Assembly: GCA_902836725.1 (NCBI GenBank)
Contig: CADFRV010000013.1
Location: forward strand, 1 to 18,199
DNA length: 18,199 nt
Direction: 5' to 3'
DNA from: Muribaculaceae bacterium
GTDB taxonomy: Bacteria; Bacteroidota; Bacteroidia; Bacteroidales; Muribaculaceae
Positions 7,040-13,813 of the stretch are shown here, piece after piece. The notes under the pieces are model-generated. The model was not told the DNA's origin. It did not search any database and was given only the letters and a program-made list of their open reading frames with translations. Each line of letters opens with the position of its first letter. The first letter of the stretch is position 1. The position numbers were made by a program, and so were the translations under genes.

Positions 7040-7200
7040 ATGCGGGATGAAACAGATGTTTGAAAGTATCACAACGGTAAGGTCTTATACCTGGAATATG
7101 TTGATTTTCAATCTCATACGCCGATAAAACAAAAATGTCTGCGGCAGGTATCCCGTGAGCGGAAGTCCCAAGGAGGGAGCGACTTGCGGACAAAGAAAAT
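7040..7200 (+). ncRNA. candidate structured RNA (leader or small RNA) upstream of znuA
   Basis: Paired segments seen: ATACCTG (7087-7093) with CAGGTAT (7145-7151), 7 bp perfect; TATGTTGA (7097-7104) with TCAA (7108-7111) and CATA (7115-7118), a hairpin with a 3-nt loop and 3-nt bulge; TGTCTGC (7136-7142) with GCGGACA (7186-7192), 7 bp with one G-U; and AAGTC (7163-7167) with GACTT (7181-7185), stacked against the previous stem. The first and third stems interleave, so they are either a pseudoknot or two alternative folds. The 3' half is GC-richer than its surroundings and has no protein-coding signal I trust. I compared it from memory with cobalamin, TPP, FMN, SAM, glycine, fluoride and NiCo riboswitches, 6S, SRP and RNase P RNA and recognised none. 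Confidence 0.4.
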
Positions 7201-7207
7201 GATTTTT

Positions 7208-7221
7208 ATGTTATTAAACAT
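7208..7221. promoter_or_regulatory. candidate Zur/Fur-family operator
   Basis: ATGTT-ATTA-AACAT is a perfect 5-4-5 inverted repeat. The half site ATGTTAT equals that of the Escherichia coli Zur box (ATGTTATA-N-TATAACAT), but this palindrome is 3 bp shorter. It lies between the -33 and -7 positions of the predicted znuA promoter, where a repressor would block polymerase. The link with Zur rests on position and gene identity; no zur gene is in the window. Confidence 0.35.
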
Positions 7222-7227
7222 GTTTTG

Positions 7228-7235
7228 TATTTTTG
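7228..7235 (+). promoter_or_regulatory. -7 box (TATTTTTG) for znuA
   Basis: TATTTTTG fits TAnnTTTG. No exact TTTG lies 19-21 bp upstream; the region is T-rich (7203-7207). Transcription from about 7242 gives a 16-nt leader to the ATG at 7258 and excludes the in-frame TTG at 7225, which lies upstream of the box. Confidence 0.5.
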
Positions 7236-7257
7236 TATAAAACGTCCGTTTTTAGTA

Positions 7258-8208
7258 ATGCAAACTATGATTGAGGTAAACAAATCTCAGATATTTCCTT
7301 ATGGCAGGCTTCTTGCCTCCGCATTGGTATGCGCTGTCGCCCTGATGGTGTCGGGATGCGGTGGAGGAGCCACGTCAAGTTCCGATAACACGCGCATGGT
7401 AACGGTGAGCGTGCCCCCACTGGAGTATTTCGTGACAGCCATCGCAGGAGACAGCGTTGTGGTAAACACGCTTATGGATTCCGGTTCCGATCCGGAGACT
7501 TTTCAGCCCGGCATGGGACTTATGCGTGATGTGAACAGATCTGACATTCTGATGGTCACAGGTGTCATTCCTTTTGAAAAGGGGCTTGTGGCCGGGATAG
7601 AGCGTAATGTGCCCGGTCTGAAAATCGGCGATGTAGGCGAGGGGGTAGAGTATATGTACGGCACACACTCACATTCGCATGGAGACGCTCTTCATGCAGG
7701 GGATGCGCATGATCATAACCATGCAGGGGAACCGGATCCGCATATCTGGAGTTCTGTGAAAAATGCCAGGATAATATCAGACAATGTGCTGGCGCGCCTG
7801 TCGGAGGCTTATCCTGAGCTCGCCGGATATTTCAGCGGCAGACACGGTGTGCTGAAAGCGCGTTTCGACAGCCTGGACGCTGAGTATGAAAAACGTCTCT
7901 CCGCCCATCCTTCGTTTGCGATCTGGCATCCGTCGCTGAGCTATTTCGCGCGCGATTACGGGCTTGAGCAGATCGCTTTCAATCTCGAGAACAAGGAAAC
8001 ATCTCCGCTGAGACTGAGGCAAGCCACTGACCATGCGCTTGAACATGCTCCTGCCGCATTTTTTGTGCCGGCAGGGTTGCCCGCCAACCGTGTAGCGGCC
8101 ATTTCAGACATTCTGGGTCTGGAACCTGTGGAGGTGAACTTCATGGATGCCGACTGGGAGGGGCAGATGGAACTTATTGTGGATACTCTTGTGTCTGAGA
8201 AACAATGA
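7258..8208 (+). CDS. znuA: zinc/manganese-type ABC transporter substrate-binding lipoprotein
   Basis: Cluster A-I metal-binding protein of 316 residues. The N-terminus has a signal segment (about 17-33) ending in the lipobox VSGC with Cys34, so it should be a lipoprotein anchored outside the cytoplasm. A His/Asp-rich loop (about 137-162, seven His ending in DPHIW) is characteristic of ZnuA-type zinc proteins. The later ligand His is probably in IWHPSLSYFARDYG. The first ligand position, usually DPHxYEP, reads SDPETFQP here, with Glu80 replacing His; I believe this variant occurs in other Bacteroidota. The start at 7258 follows the -7 box; ATG at 7267 is possible. It overlaps the ATPase gene by ATGA, showing translational coupling. 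Zinc is the likely substrate because of the His loop, but manganese cannot be excluded. Confidence 0.9.
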   Translation: MQTMIEVNKSQIFPYGRLLASALVCAVALMVSGCGGGATSSSDNTRMVTVSVPPLEYFVTAIAGDSVVVNTLMDSGSDPETFQPGMGLMRDVNRSDILMVTGVIPFEKGLVAGIERNVPGLKIGDVGEGVEYMYGTHSHSHGDALHAGDAHDHNHAGEPDPHIWSSVKNARIISDNVLARLSEAYPELAGYFSGRHGVLKARFDSLDAEYEKRLSAHPSFAIWHPSLSYFARDYGLEQIAFNLENKETSPLRLRQATDHALEHAPAAFFVPAGLPANRVAAISDILGLEPVEVNFMDADWEGQMELIVDTLVSEKQ

Positions 8209-8909
8209 TCAGCAATATGGCCAGCGATACAATTATAGAACTGTGCGGGATATCGATGAAATGGGACAGCAGGGAGGTGCTGCAAGATGTGGATCTCTCT
8301 GTATGCCGGGGAGATTTTCTCGCCATCACCGGTCCGAACGGAGGGGGAAAATCCACTCTTCTGAAAGTGATACTGAAACTGCTTGAACCCACAGCCGGAA
8401 CAGTGGAGTATTTCAACAACGGCGGAGCGCCCGTGCAGCGCCTGCATATCGGCTATCTCCCGCAGAAAAACATGATAGACTCGCGTTTTCCTATCACTGT
8501 GCGCGAGACCATACTGTCCGGTCTGTTGGGAGGGATGGCAGAGCACAGGCCGGATCGGAGCGCTTCCGATGCTGTTGAGCGTGTGCTTGGGCTTGTGGAG
8601 CTGAAGGAGCATTCCGATTCACCTATCGGAGAACTTTCAGGAGGGCAATTGCAACGCACTCTTCTGGGGCGAGCGCTGATCTCCGATCCTGAAGTGCTTG
8701 TGCTTGATGAACCGCTGAGTTACATCGACAAAAAATTCGAGGAGCATATCTACAGGATACTCGCCGATGTGGTCAGGCATACGACCATACTCCTTGTCAG
8801 CCACGAGATGAGTGTTATCTCAACAATGTCAACGCGCCATCTCATTGTTGACCGCACATTGCATGAGTGTACTGCCAAACACCATTATGTGCCGTCTGAG
8901 TGCCGGTGA
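8205..8909 (+). CDS. znuC: metal ABC transporter ATP-binding protein (ZnuC-like)
   Basis: ABC ATPase of 234 residues. Walker A GPNGGGKST (43-51), Q-loop YLPQK (84-88), signature LSGGQ (144-148), Walker B VLVLDEP (164-170) and H-loop His200 are all intact, so it should hydrolyse ATP to power uptake. YLPQKNMIDSRFPITVRE after the Q-loop is typical of the zinc/manganese ATPase group. The ATG overlaps the znuA stop (ATGA); an internal ATG at 8217 is an alternative start. The expected membrane partner ZnuB is not downstream: the next gene codes for a TPR protein 170 bp away, and no multi-span permease of that family occurs in the window. Confidence 0.9.
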   Translation: MISNMASDTIIELCGISMKWDSREVLQDVDLSVCRGDFLAITGPNGGGKSTLLKVILKLLEPTAGTVEYFNNGGAPVQRLHIGYLPQKNMIDSRFPITVRETILSGLLGGMAEHRPDRSASDAVERVLGLVELKEHSDSPIGELSGGQLQRTLLGRALISDPEVLVLDEPLSYIDKKFEEHIYRILADVVRHTTILLVSHEMSVISTMSTRHLIVDRTLHECTAKHHYVPSECR

Positions 8910-9079
8910 CATACTTATTTCATAGTAATGCCTGTGTGAGGGCGTTTTTGGCAAGATTTTTGCAAAGATAATCTCTTGATGTCACATAAGTGTTATATCT
9001 GACAGGCATGTCCGCTTGTTTTTCCAGATACATGCCACATGCGAATTGTTTACACCTCTCTTCCGATTTTTACACATAT

Positions 9080-11326
9080 ATGGATAAAAAGATCTTCGCT
9101 GATACAAAGAAAAAAATACATGGATATGTGGCCGAGCATCGCCTTCGCGACGCTTTCGGCTATGCACGTTCGCTTTCTGAGGGTGTCATGAACTGGGATC
9201 TCTCGCGTGAGCTTGCCTCTGCCGAGGACAATTACCGCATGATGCTTTCATATGCCACAAAGGGGGCGGAGGATCCCGGGCGTAACGACATGGTGGCGTC
9301 GCTCGGCAATACGGTTCTCGATATAGTGGACCGTCTGGAACGTGAGAACCGTCTCCCCTCTGAGCCGACACTGTATTTCAATACCCTGCGGTATGAGCGT
9401 TCGCAGCCTGCCGACACAATAGGCTCCCTGCTTGACCGCTATGTGAAAGCATCGGCCGACGGTTCTATTTTCACTGTCATAAGCAGCGGCATACATACGG
9501 CCGACGGTCACCGTTCTGCTGTGGAGCGCGAGGCACTCGAAAGACGGCTTTTCAACCGCATATGGGTTACACATCCGCTCGGCGCATCAGACGAAGAGGC
9601 ATTGAACGCGGCTTTCGGAGACCAGCGTGTGCCCCCTTATGCAAAGGAACTTTTCGGATGGGCACTGGTGCTTGGGGGCCTGCAGTATCATGACAGCCGC
9701 CGCATAAGCCTGCTTCTTGATCTCTACCGTCAGGATGAAAAGCGCCTGTGGGGTGTCGGGCTGATAGGCACATGCCTGCTGCTGAACGCGTTTCCTGAAA
9801 GAAAACTGAGCCGCATCGCAGCACTTAAGCTGCAGGCGGCACGCGATACCCACGATTGGATCCGGGATCTGAGGATGGCCAACATGGAGCTTGTAAAGAC
9901 TGTGGATACAGACCGCATCACGGCAAAAATCCGCGACGAAGTGGTGCCCGGAATGCTTAAACTGAAGCCTGAGATTGACAAAAAACTCAAACTCAATATA
10001 GAGGATCTGGATCCTGCCGAGATGGAGGAAAATCCACAGTGGCAGGAGGTGCTCCGTAATTCCGGCCTAGCCGACAAGCTGAAAGAGATGAGCGAGATAC
10101 AGGAGGAGGGGGGAGACGTGATGATGGGGACGTTCTCGCATCTCAAGACTTTCCCGTTCTTTAACGACGTGGCAAACTGGTTTCTCCCGTTCCATACCGA
10201 GTATTCGGCTTTCACCGGCGATGGTGCTGAAAACGGTGTGGCCACTGTGGCGGAGATAATGGCAGCCGCAGGTTTTCTGTGCGACAGCGACAAGTATTCC
10301 TTCATGTTCTCGCTTGAGCATGTTCCTGCGGCACAGCGCCAGATGATGCTTCAGCAGTTTAAGGCACACGACACCCAGTTGGCTGAATTGCGTGCTGCAT
10401 CGCTCTCACTGCCGGAAGCAGACCGCAAAGGTATCCTTAACAAGCAGATACAAAACCTGTTCCGCTTCTTCCGCCTGTTCCGTCGCAAAGGTGAGATGCC
10501 CAATCCGTTTGCCGGAGGCGTGAATCTTAGCGCATCGGGTATGCTTGTCGATGATCTCCGCGACCCGGAGGCTTTGTCGCTCATTGCCGAATTCTATTTC
10601 TCACACGGATATTACCAGCAGGCCCTCAGCTCTTTCACACTTCTTACAGAGCTTACCGCGCCTGGCGCCGAGATATATCAGAAGATGGGGCATGCGCGCC
10701 AGAAGATGGGTGATTACGAAAGCGCGGTGGCCGATTACGAACGCGCTGAAATGCTTGACGGTGGGAGTGACTGGACATTGCGGCGTCTTGCCCGCTGCCA
10801 TATGGCGCTTCATCATCCCGAAGAGGCCCTGAAACGTCTGCGTATTCTTGATGCGCGCAAACCGGACAGCGCTACGACGGCTCTCAACATAGGCCGTTGC
10901 CTTGTGGAACTGGAACGGTATGACGAGGCTGTGGCGGCATATTTCAAAAGCGAGTATCTTGACAGCAAATCGGGCAAGGCGCTGCGTCCGCTCGCGTGGT
11001 GCCTGCTGATGGCCGGTGATTTTGCCCAGTCGGCCAGATATTATGAGAGAGTGCTCTCGGAGACAGTTCCCGCGCCGGAGGATTATATGAACATGGGGCA
11101 TCTGAAACTCGCCGAAGGCAATTTCCATGAAGCCATGAACTTCTATTCATTGAACATCTCGGCACGCACTGCAGGAGGTGACGGCACCGGTACTGCGCGC
11201 AAGGAGGCTGTCGACGGTTTTATCGCCGATATGCGCCAGGATGCAAAATACCTAAGGCGCATAGGAGTGGATCCGGATCTTGTGCCTCTTCTGACGGACG
11301 CGATACTTTATGAGGACCGCAATTGA
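9080..11326 (+). CDS. large tetratricopeptide-repeat protein
   Basis: Protein of 748 residues. The N-terminal two thirds are helical with no domain I recognise; Leu/Ala-rich and charged helices suggest an alpha-solenoid. From about residue 500 to 690 there are TPR units with the usual pattern, for example YYQQALSSFTLL, GDYESAVADYERAEML, EEALKRLRILD, ERYDEAVAAYFKSEYL, GDFAQSARYYERVL and GNFHEAMNFYSLNI. There is no signal peptide in the chosen reading, so a cytoplasmic scaffold is likely. The frame stays open upstream to 8990, but that part has no clear start context; MDKKIFADTKKKI from 9080 is a more natural N-terminus. It is 170 bp after znuC without an obvious promoter of its own. Partners and function are unknown. 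Confidence 0.88.
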   Translation: MDKKIFADTKKKIHGYVAEHRLRDAFGYARSLSEGVMNWDLSRELASAEDNYRMMLSYATKGAEDPGRNDMVASLGNTVLDIVDRLERENRLPSEPTLYFNTLRYERSQPADTIGSLLDRYVKASADGSIFTVISSGIHTADGHRSAVEREALERRLFNRIWVTHPLGASDEEALNAAFGDQRVPPYAKELFGWALVLGGLQYHDSRRISLLLDLYRQDEKRLWGVGLIGTCLLLNAFPERKLSRIAALKLQAARDTHDWIRDLRMANMELVKTVDTDRITAKIRDEVVPGMLKLKPEIDKKLKLNIEDLDPAEMEENPQWQEVLRNSGLADKLKEMSEIQEEGGDVMMGTFSHLKTFPFFNDVANWFLPFHTEYSAFTGDGAENGVATVAEIMAAAGFLCDSDKYSFMFSLEHVPAAQRQMMLQQFKAHDTQLAELRAASLSLPEADRKGILNKQIQNLFRFFRLFRRKGEMPNPFAGGVNLSASGMLVDDLRDPEALSLIAEFYFSHGYYQQALSSFTLLTELTAPGAEIYQKMGHARQKMGDYESAVADYERAEMLDGGSDWTLRRLARCHMALHHPEEALKRLRILDARKPDSATTALNIGRCLVELERYDEAVAAYFKSEYLDSKSGKALRPLAWCLLMAGDFAQSARYYERVLSETVPAPEDYMNMGHLKLAEGNFHEAMNFYSLNISARTAGGDGTGTARKEAVDGFIADMRQDAKYLRRIGVDPDLVPLLTDAILYEDRN

Positions 11327-11388
11327 GCGGCACGGGCGGCAATGCCCGGTACAGCGATATGTATATTAAACAAAAACGGTAAATAAAA

Positions 11389-11396
11389 TAATTTTG
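11389..11396 (+). promoter_or_regulatory. -7 box (TAATTTTG) for the DUF4293 gene
   Basis: TAATTTTG fits the consensus and lies 13 bp before the ATG at 11410, so the leader would be very short. No TTTG is visible at -33. Confidence 0.45.
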
Positions 11397-11409
11397 AATT
11401 GTTACTTAT

Positions 11410-11841
11410 ATGGTAATTCAGAGATGGCAATCGGTGTGGCTCCTTGTAGCCACGGTTTTAGTGGCAGTGTTCTGCTGCATTCCTATGGCATGTGTGCCCG
11501 GGGAAATGAATGATCCGAATTCAGTGACGCTGATGCGTCCGGTGGATGTGCCGGTGTTCATGGTGGTGAATATCGTGGTGGCGCTCCTTCTGTTTCTTTC
11601 TATCTTCATGTACAAGAACACCAGGAGGCAGAAGACGCTTACCCTCATATCCATGCTGCTGATCGTGGTGATAATGGCTACCGAAGGGCTGCTTCTCTAC
11701 AACTGGAACAATGTATACGGAGGCATCGAATGGCTTGGCAGCATATTCCTGCTCCTTGCGGCGCTTGTATTCGCTCTGTTGGCGTATCGCGGCATAAGCC
11801 ATGACGAGAAACTGCTCAAGGCTGCCGACAGACTTCGCTGA
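11410..11841 (+). CDS. DUF4293-type four-helix membrane protein
   Basis: Small integral membrane protein of 143 residues. It begins MVIQRWQSVWLLVA, the MIQR-Q-x-x-LL pattern I associate with the Bacteroidota family DUF4293. Four hydrophobic segments are visible: about 8-27, 48-66, 74-94 and 106-125; the last ends with a charged tail (KAADRLR). There is no catalytic motif. The function of the family is unknown to me. Its own promoter box suggests separate transcription from the TPR gene. It converges with the EamA gene, with 12 bp between the coding regions. Confidence 0.85.
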   Translation: MVIQRWQSVWLLVATVLVAVFCCIPMACVPGEMNDPNSVTLMRPVDVPVFMVVNIVVALLLFLSIFMYKNTRRQKTLTLISMLLIVVIMATEGLLLYNWNNVYGGIEWLGSIFLLLAALVFALLAYRGISHDEKLLKAADRLR

Positions 11842-11843
11842 CA

Positions 11844-11868
11844 CTCGGCATTATTATCGCGAGCCGAG
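11844..11868. terminator. possible bidirectional hairpin terminator
   Basis: CTCGGC (11844-11849) and GCCGAG (11863-11868) form a 6-bp perfect stem around a 13-nt AT-rich loop between two convergent genes, overlapping the last codons of the EamA gene. There is no clear T-tract on either side, so termination would be weak. Confidence 0.35.
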
Positions 11869-12741
11869 CACAAGCAACAGGAGCGAGACCAGAAGCACCC
11901 CGAGGTCGATGACTTTGGCGCGCACATTACGCTCATGCAGGATAAACACTCCGTAAAGGAACGGCACGATCACGCTTCCGCGGCGCACCATCGATACAAT
12001 GGATATCATGGAGCCGTCCATAGATAGCGAGAAGAAGTAGGCCAGATCCGCTACGGTAAGGAAAACAGAAATGAAAGGTATCGCCCATGTCCAGTGGAAT
12101 TTTCCCCCTTCGGACGATGCGGCAGGAGACAGGCGGCGCAGCAACAGCAGCGTCGCCGTCATTATTATACACTGGTACAGCGAGTACCATGCCTGTACCT
12201 CAAGCGGAAGATAGAACCGGAGGAGGTATTTGTCGTAAAGCGCGCTTATGGCGCCGAAAACTGTGGCGCCTATGGCCATCCATAGCCACCGGGAATGTTT
12301 GAACGAAAAGCCTTCGCGGCTTCCGATGCGCGATATGAAGTAGAGCGACGCGAACCCGAGCAGGATGCCGCACCACTGTATGAGGTTGAGGCGCTCGCCG
12401 AAGATCAGCAGTGCGCCCACGAGCACCATCACGGGACGGCTTGCGTTGATGGGTCCCTGTATAGTGAGGGGCAGATGTTTTATGGCGAAATACCCCAGAA
12501 GCCATGACGACAGCACGATCACGGCTTTCACCAGAATGAGCAGATGCCCTTCGGCGGTGTTTCCGAATCCGTAGTTCCCTTCAAGAGCTCCTCCTATGAT
12601 TACCGGAGACATGAACAGGGTCTGGAACACGGTGTTGAGCATCAGCACCACTGTCACATTGTTACTTTTTACAGAGAGCTTCTTGAATATGTCATAAAAT
12701 CCCAGGCACAGTGCCGAAAGGAGGGCGCAAAGAATCCACAC
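11854..12741 (-). CDS. EamA/DMT-family transporter
   Basis: Drug/metabolite-superfamily permease with about ten membrane helices, built as two EamA repeats; the GPINASRPVMVLVGALLIFGERL stretch in the first repeat and the matching SMVRRGSVIVPFLYGVFILHE in the second are the family's conserved ends. The substrate is unknown. Start choice: an in-frame ATG exists at 12795, but it lies inside the arm of a 12-bp hairpin and would add 18 residues absent from typical members. GTG at 12741 gives MWILCALLSALCLGFYD, placing the first helix at the N-terminus and a protein of 295 residues, normal for the family. It follows the lipoprotein gene on the same strand, 84 bp away from this start, and may depend on read-through from it. 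Confidence 0.85.
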   Translation of the reverse strand: MWILCALLSALCLGFYDIFKKLSVKSNNVTVVLMLNTVFQTLFMSPVIIGGALEGNYGFGNTAEGHLLILVKAVIVLSSWLLGYFAIKHLPLTIQGPINASRPVMVLVGALLIFGERLNLIQWCGILLGFASLYFISRIGSREGFSFKHSRWLWMAIGATVFGAISALYDKYLLRFYLPLEVQAWYSLYQCIIMTATLLLLRRLSPAASSEGGKFHWTWAIPFISVFLTVADLAYFFSLSMDGSMISIVSMVRRGSVIVPFLYGVFILHERNVRAKVIDLGVLLVSLLLLVLGSR

Positions 12742-12765
12742 GGGAGTAGATTTTTTTAATTGAAA

Positions 12766-12802
12766 ATGCGATGTGCCCCGGAAAACGGCAGGCACATCGC
12801 AT
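12766..12802 (-). terminator. strong hairpin between lipoprotein and EamA genes (terminator or attenuator)
   Basis: ATGCGATGTGCC (12766-12777) pairs perfectly with GGCACATCGCAT (12791-12802), and the loop adds CCG-GAAAA-CGG. On the minus strand it is followed by TTTTCAATT, a short T-tract, so it may terminate lipoprotein transcription fully or partly before the EamA gene. On the plus strand no T-tract follows. Confidence 0.65.
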
Positions 12803-12825
12803 GTATGTTAATTAAACGGTATTGT

Positions 12826-13779
12826 TTATCTTGCTGTGAGAGAGTAGTTGGCGTCGACGGTTACATTGAACATGTAGGTGTCTGTGCTTGTCATTGGGAT
12901 AGGCACGTGGGGGCAGGTGAAGCTGAGGTCGAAGGTCTGGGCTGTAGTTACATTTCCACGCAGGCCGGTTACCTCATATGCCTGGAAAGGCCGGTTGTTC
13001 GCACGCGGGATCAGCTGGTCGCAGTTGAGGGTGAATCCGTTGTCGCTCAAGGCGAAATTGATGCCTGGGAATTCCATAGTGATGCCTTCGGGCATACCGG
13101 TTACGAACTGCGCGTTCTCTATTGTCATAAGCGCTATCTGTGTGCGGTAGTCGAGCGAAACGCAGTACTTGGCCTTCTTGGTAGAGAATGCGTCAAAATC
13201 GCCGGAACTGCAGGTAGAGATCGTGGTTCCGTAAAAATAGTTCTTATTCTGTATCACACGCACGCGATACTGGTTGTCGATAGTGAAGGAGATGGAATTC
13301 TGTGCCCCGACTTTTGTGGGTGTGAGCTTGCCGTCTTCTTCGGTGTAGCCGAAAGTGCGCTCCTCGTCAAGGAGGCATGTCACTTTAAGGTCGCTGATGG
13401 TATATGTCGATGTCGAGCCTGATGAGAGCTGGAACGAGGTGGGGTTGTCCACACCTTTAACCATCGGGTCGCGGAACGTCGTGCGCGGTATATATCCGAA
13501 TACCATAGTCTCCTTCTTGTCTGCTGCAAACTGAAGGCTTACGAGCTGTATGGTGCAGGTGTTGTCGTTTTCGTCAAAGACAAGCGTATAGTCTATGCCG
13601 GGATAATAGGTCCAGGTATCGGTGCCTACCTTCTGTACGGCTACAAAGTTGGATGAAGCCGCCCCGGGGATGTAATATATCGGTTTCAGATTCTCGTTGG
13701 TCACTTCTGTTTCACTGCAGGAGGACATGGCAGTCAGCGCGAAGAGAGCGCATGCGGCTGATAGTAATTTTATTTTCAT
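12826..13779 (-). CDS. putative lipoprotein of unknown family beside a TonB receptor
   Basis: Protein of 317 residues with a lipoprotein signal: Lys-containing start MKIKLLS, hydrophobic stretch and MSSC with Cys21. The position after Cys is Ser-Glu-Thr. The mature part is rich in Thr, Ser, Asp and aromatic residues in alternating beta pattern (for example WTYYPGIDYTLVFDEND, TYTISDLKVTCLLDEE), suggesting a beta-sandwich; four further Cys occur (not counting Cys10 and Cys21). No catalytic motif is visible and I do not recognise the family. It starts 34 bp after the TonB-receptor stop on the same strand, so co-transcription is likely, and a surface-exposed partner for ligand capture is a reasonable inference, as with SusD, BtuG or HmuY lipoproteins, none of which it resembles obviously. 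Confidence 0.8.
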   Translation of the reverse strand: MKIKLLSAACALFALTAMSSCSETEVTNENLKPIYYIPGAASSNFVAVQKVGTDTWTYYPGIDYTLVFDENDNTCTIQLVSLQFAADKKETMVFGYIPRTTFRDPMVKGVDNPTSFQLSSGSTSTYTISDLKVTCLLDEERTFGYTEEDGKLTPTKVGAQNSISFTIDNQYRVRVIQNKNYFYGTTISTCSSGDFDAFSTKKAKYCVSLDYRTQIALMTIENAQFVTGMPEGITMEFPGINFALSDNGFTLNCDQLIPRANNRPFQAYEVTGLRGNVTTAQTFDLSFTCPHVPIPMTSTDTYMFNVTVDANYSLTAR

Positions 13780-13813
13780 AACAGGTTATAAATTATTGTC
13801 GTGGTATATTATG

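Noticed and set aside
6993..7193. Minus-strand 66-codon frame across the znuA upstream region
   Set aside because: No good start context or domain; it covers a region better explained by RNA pairing.
7040..7200. Known riboswitch or housekeeping RNA (cobalamin, TPP, 6S, SRP, RNase P)
   Set aside because: The diagnostic core sequences of these families, as far as I can recall them, are not present.
8963..8970. Minus-strand TATCTTTG promoter box between znuC and the TPR gene
   Set aside because: It would transcribe antisense to znuC with no gene to serve; likely chance.
12760..13422. Plus-strand 220-codon frame opposite the lipoprotein gene
   Set aside because: Antisense to a frame with a clear lipoprotein signal; its own translation is Cys/Val/Gly-rich without domain features.
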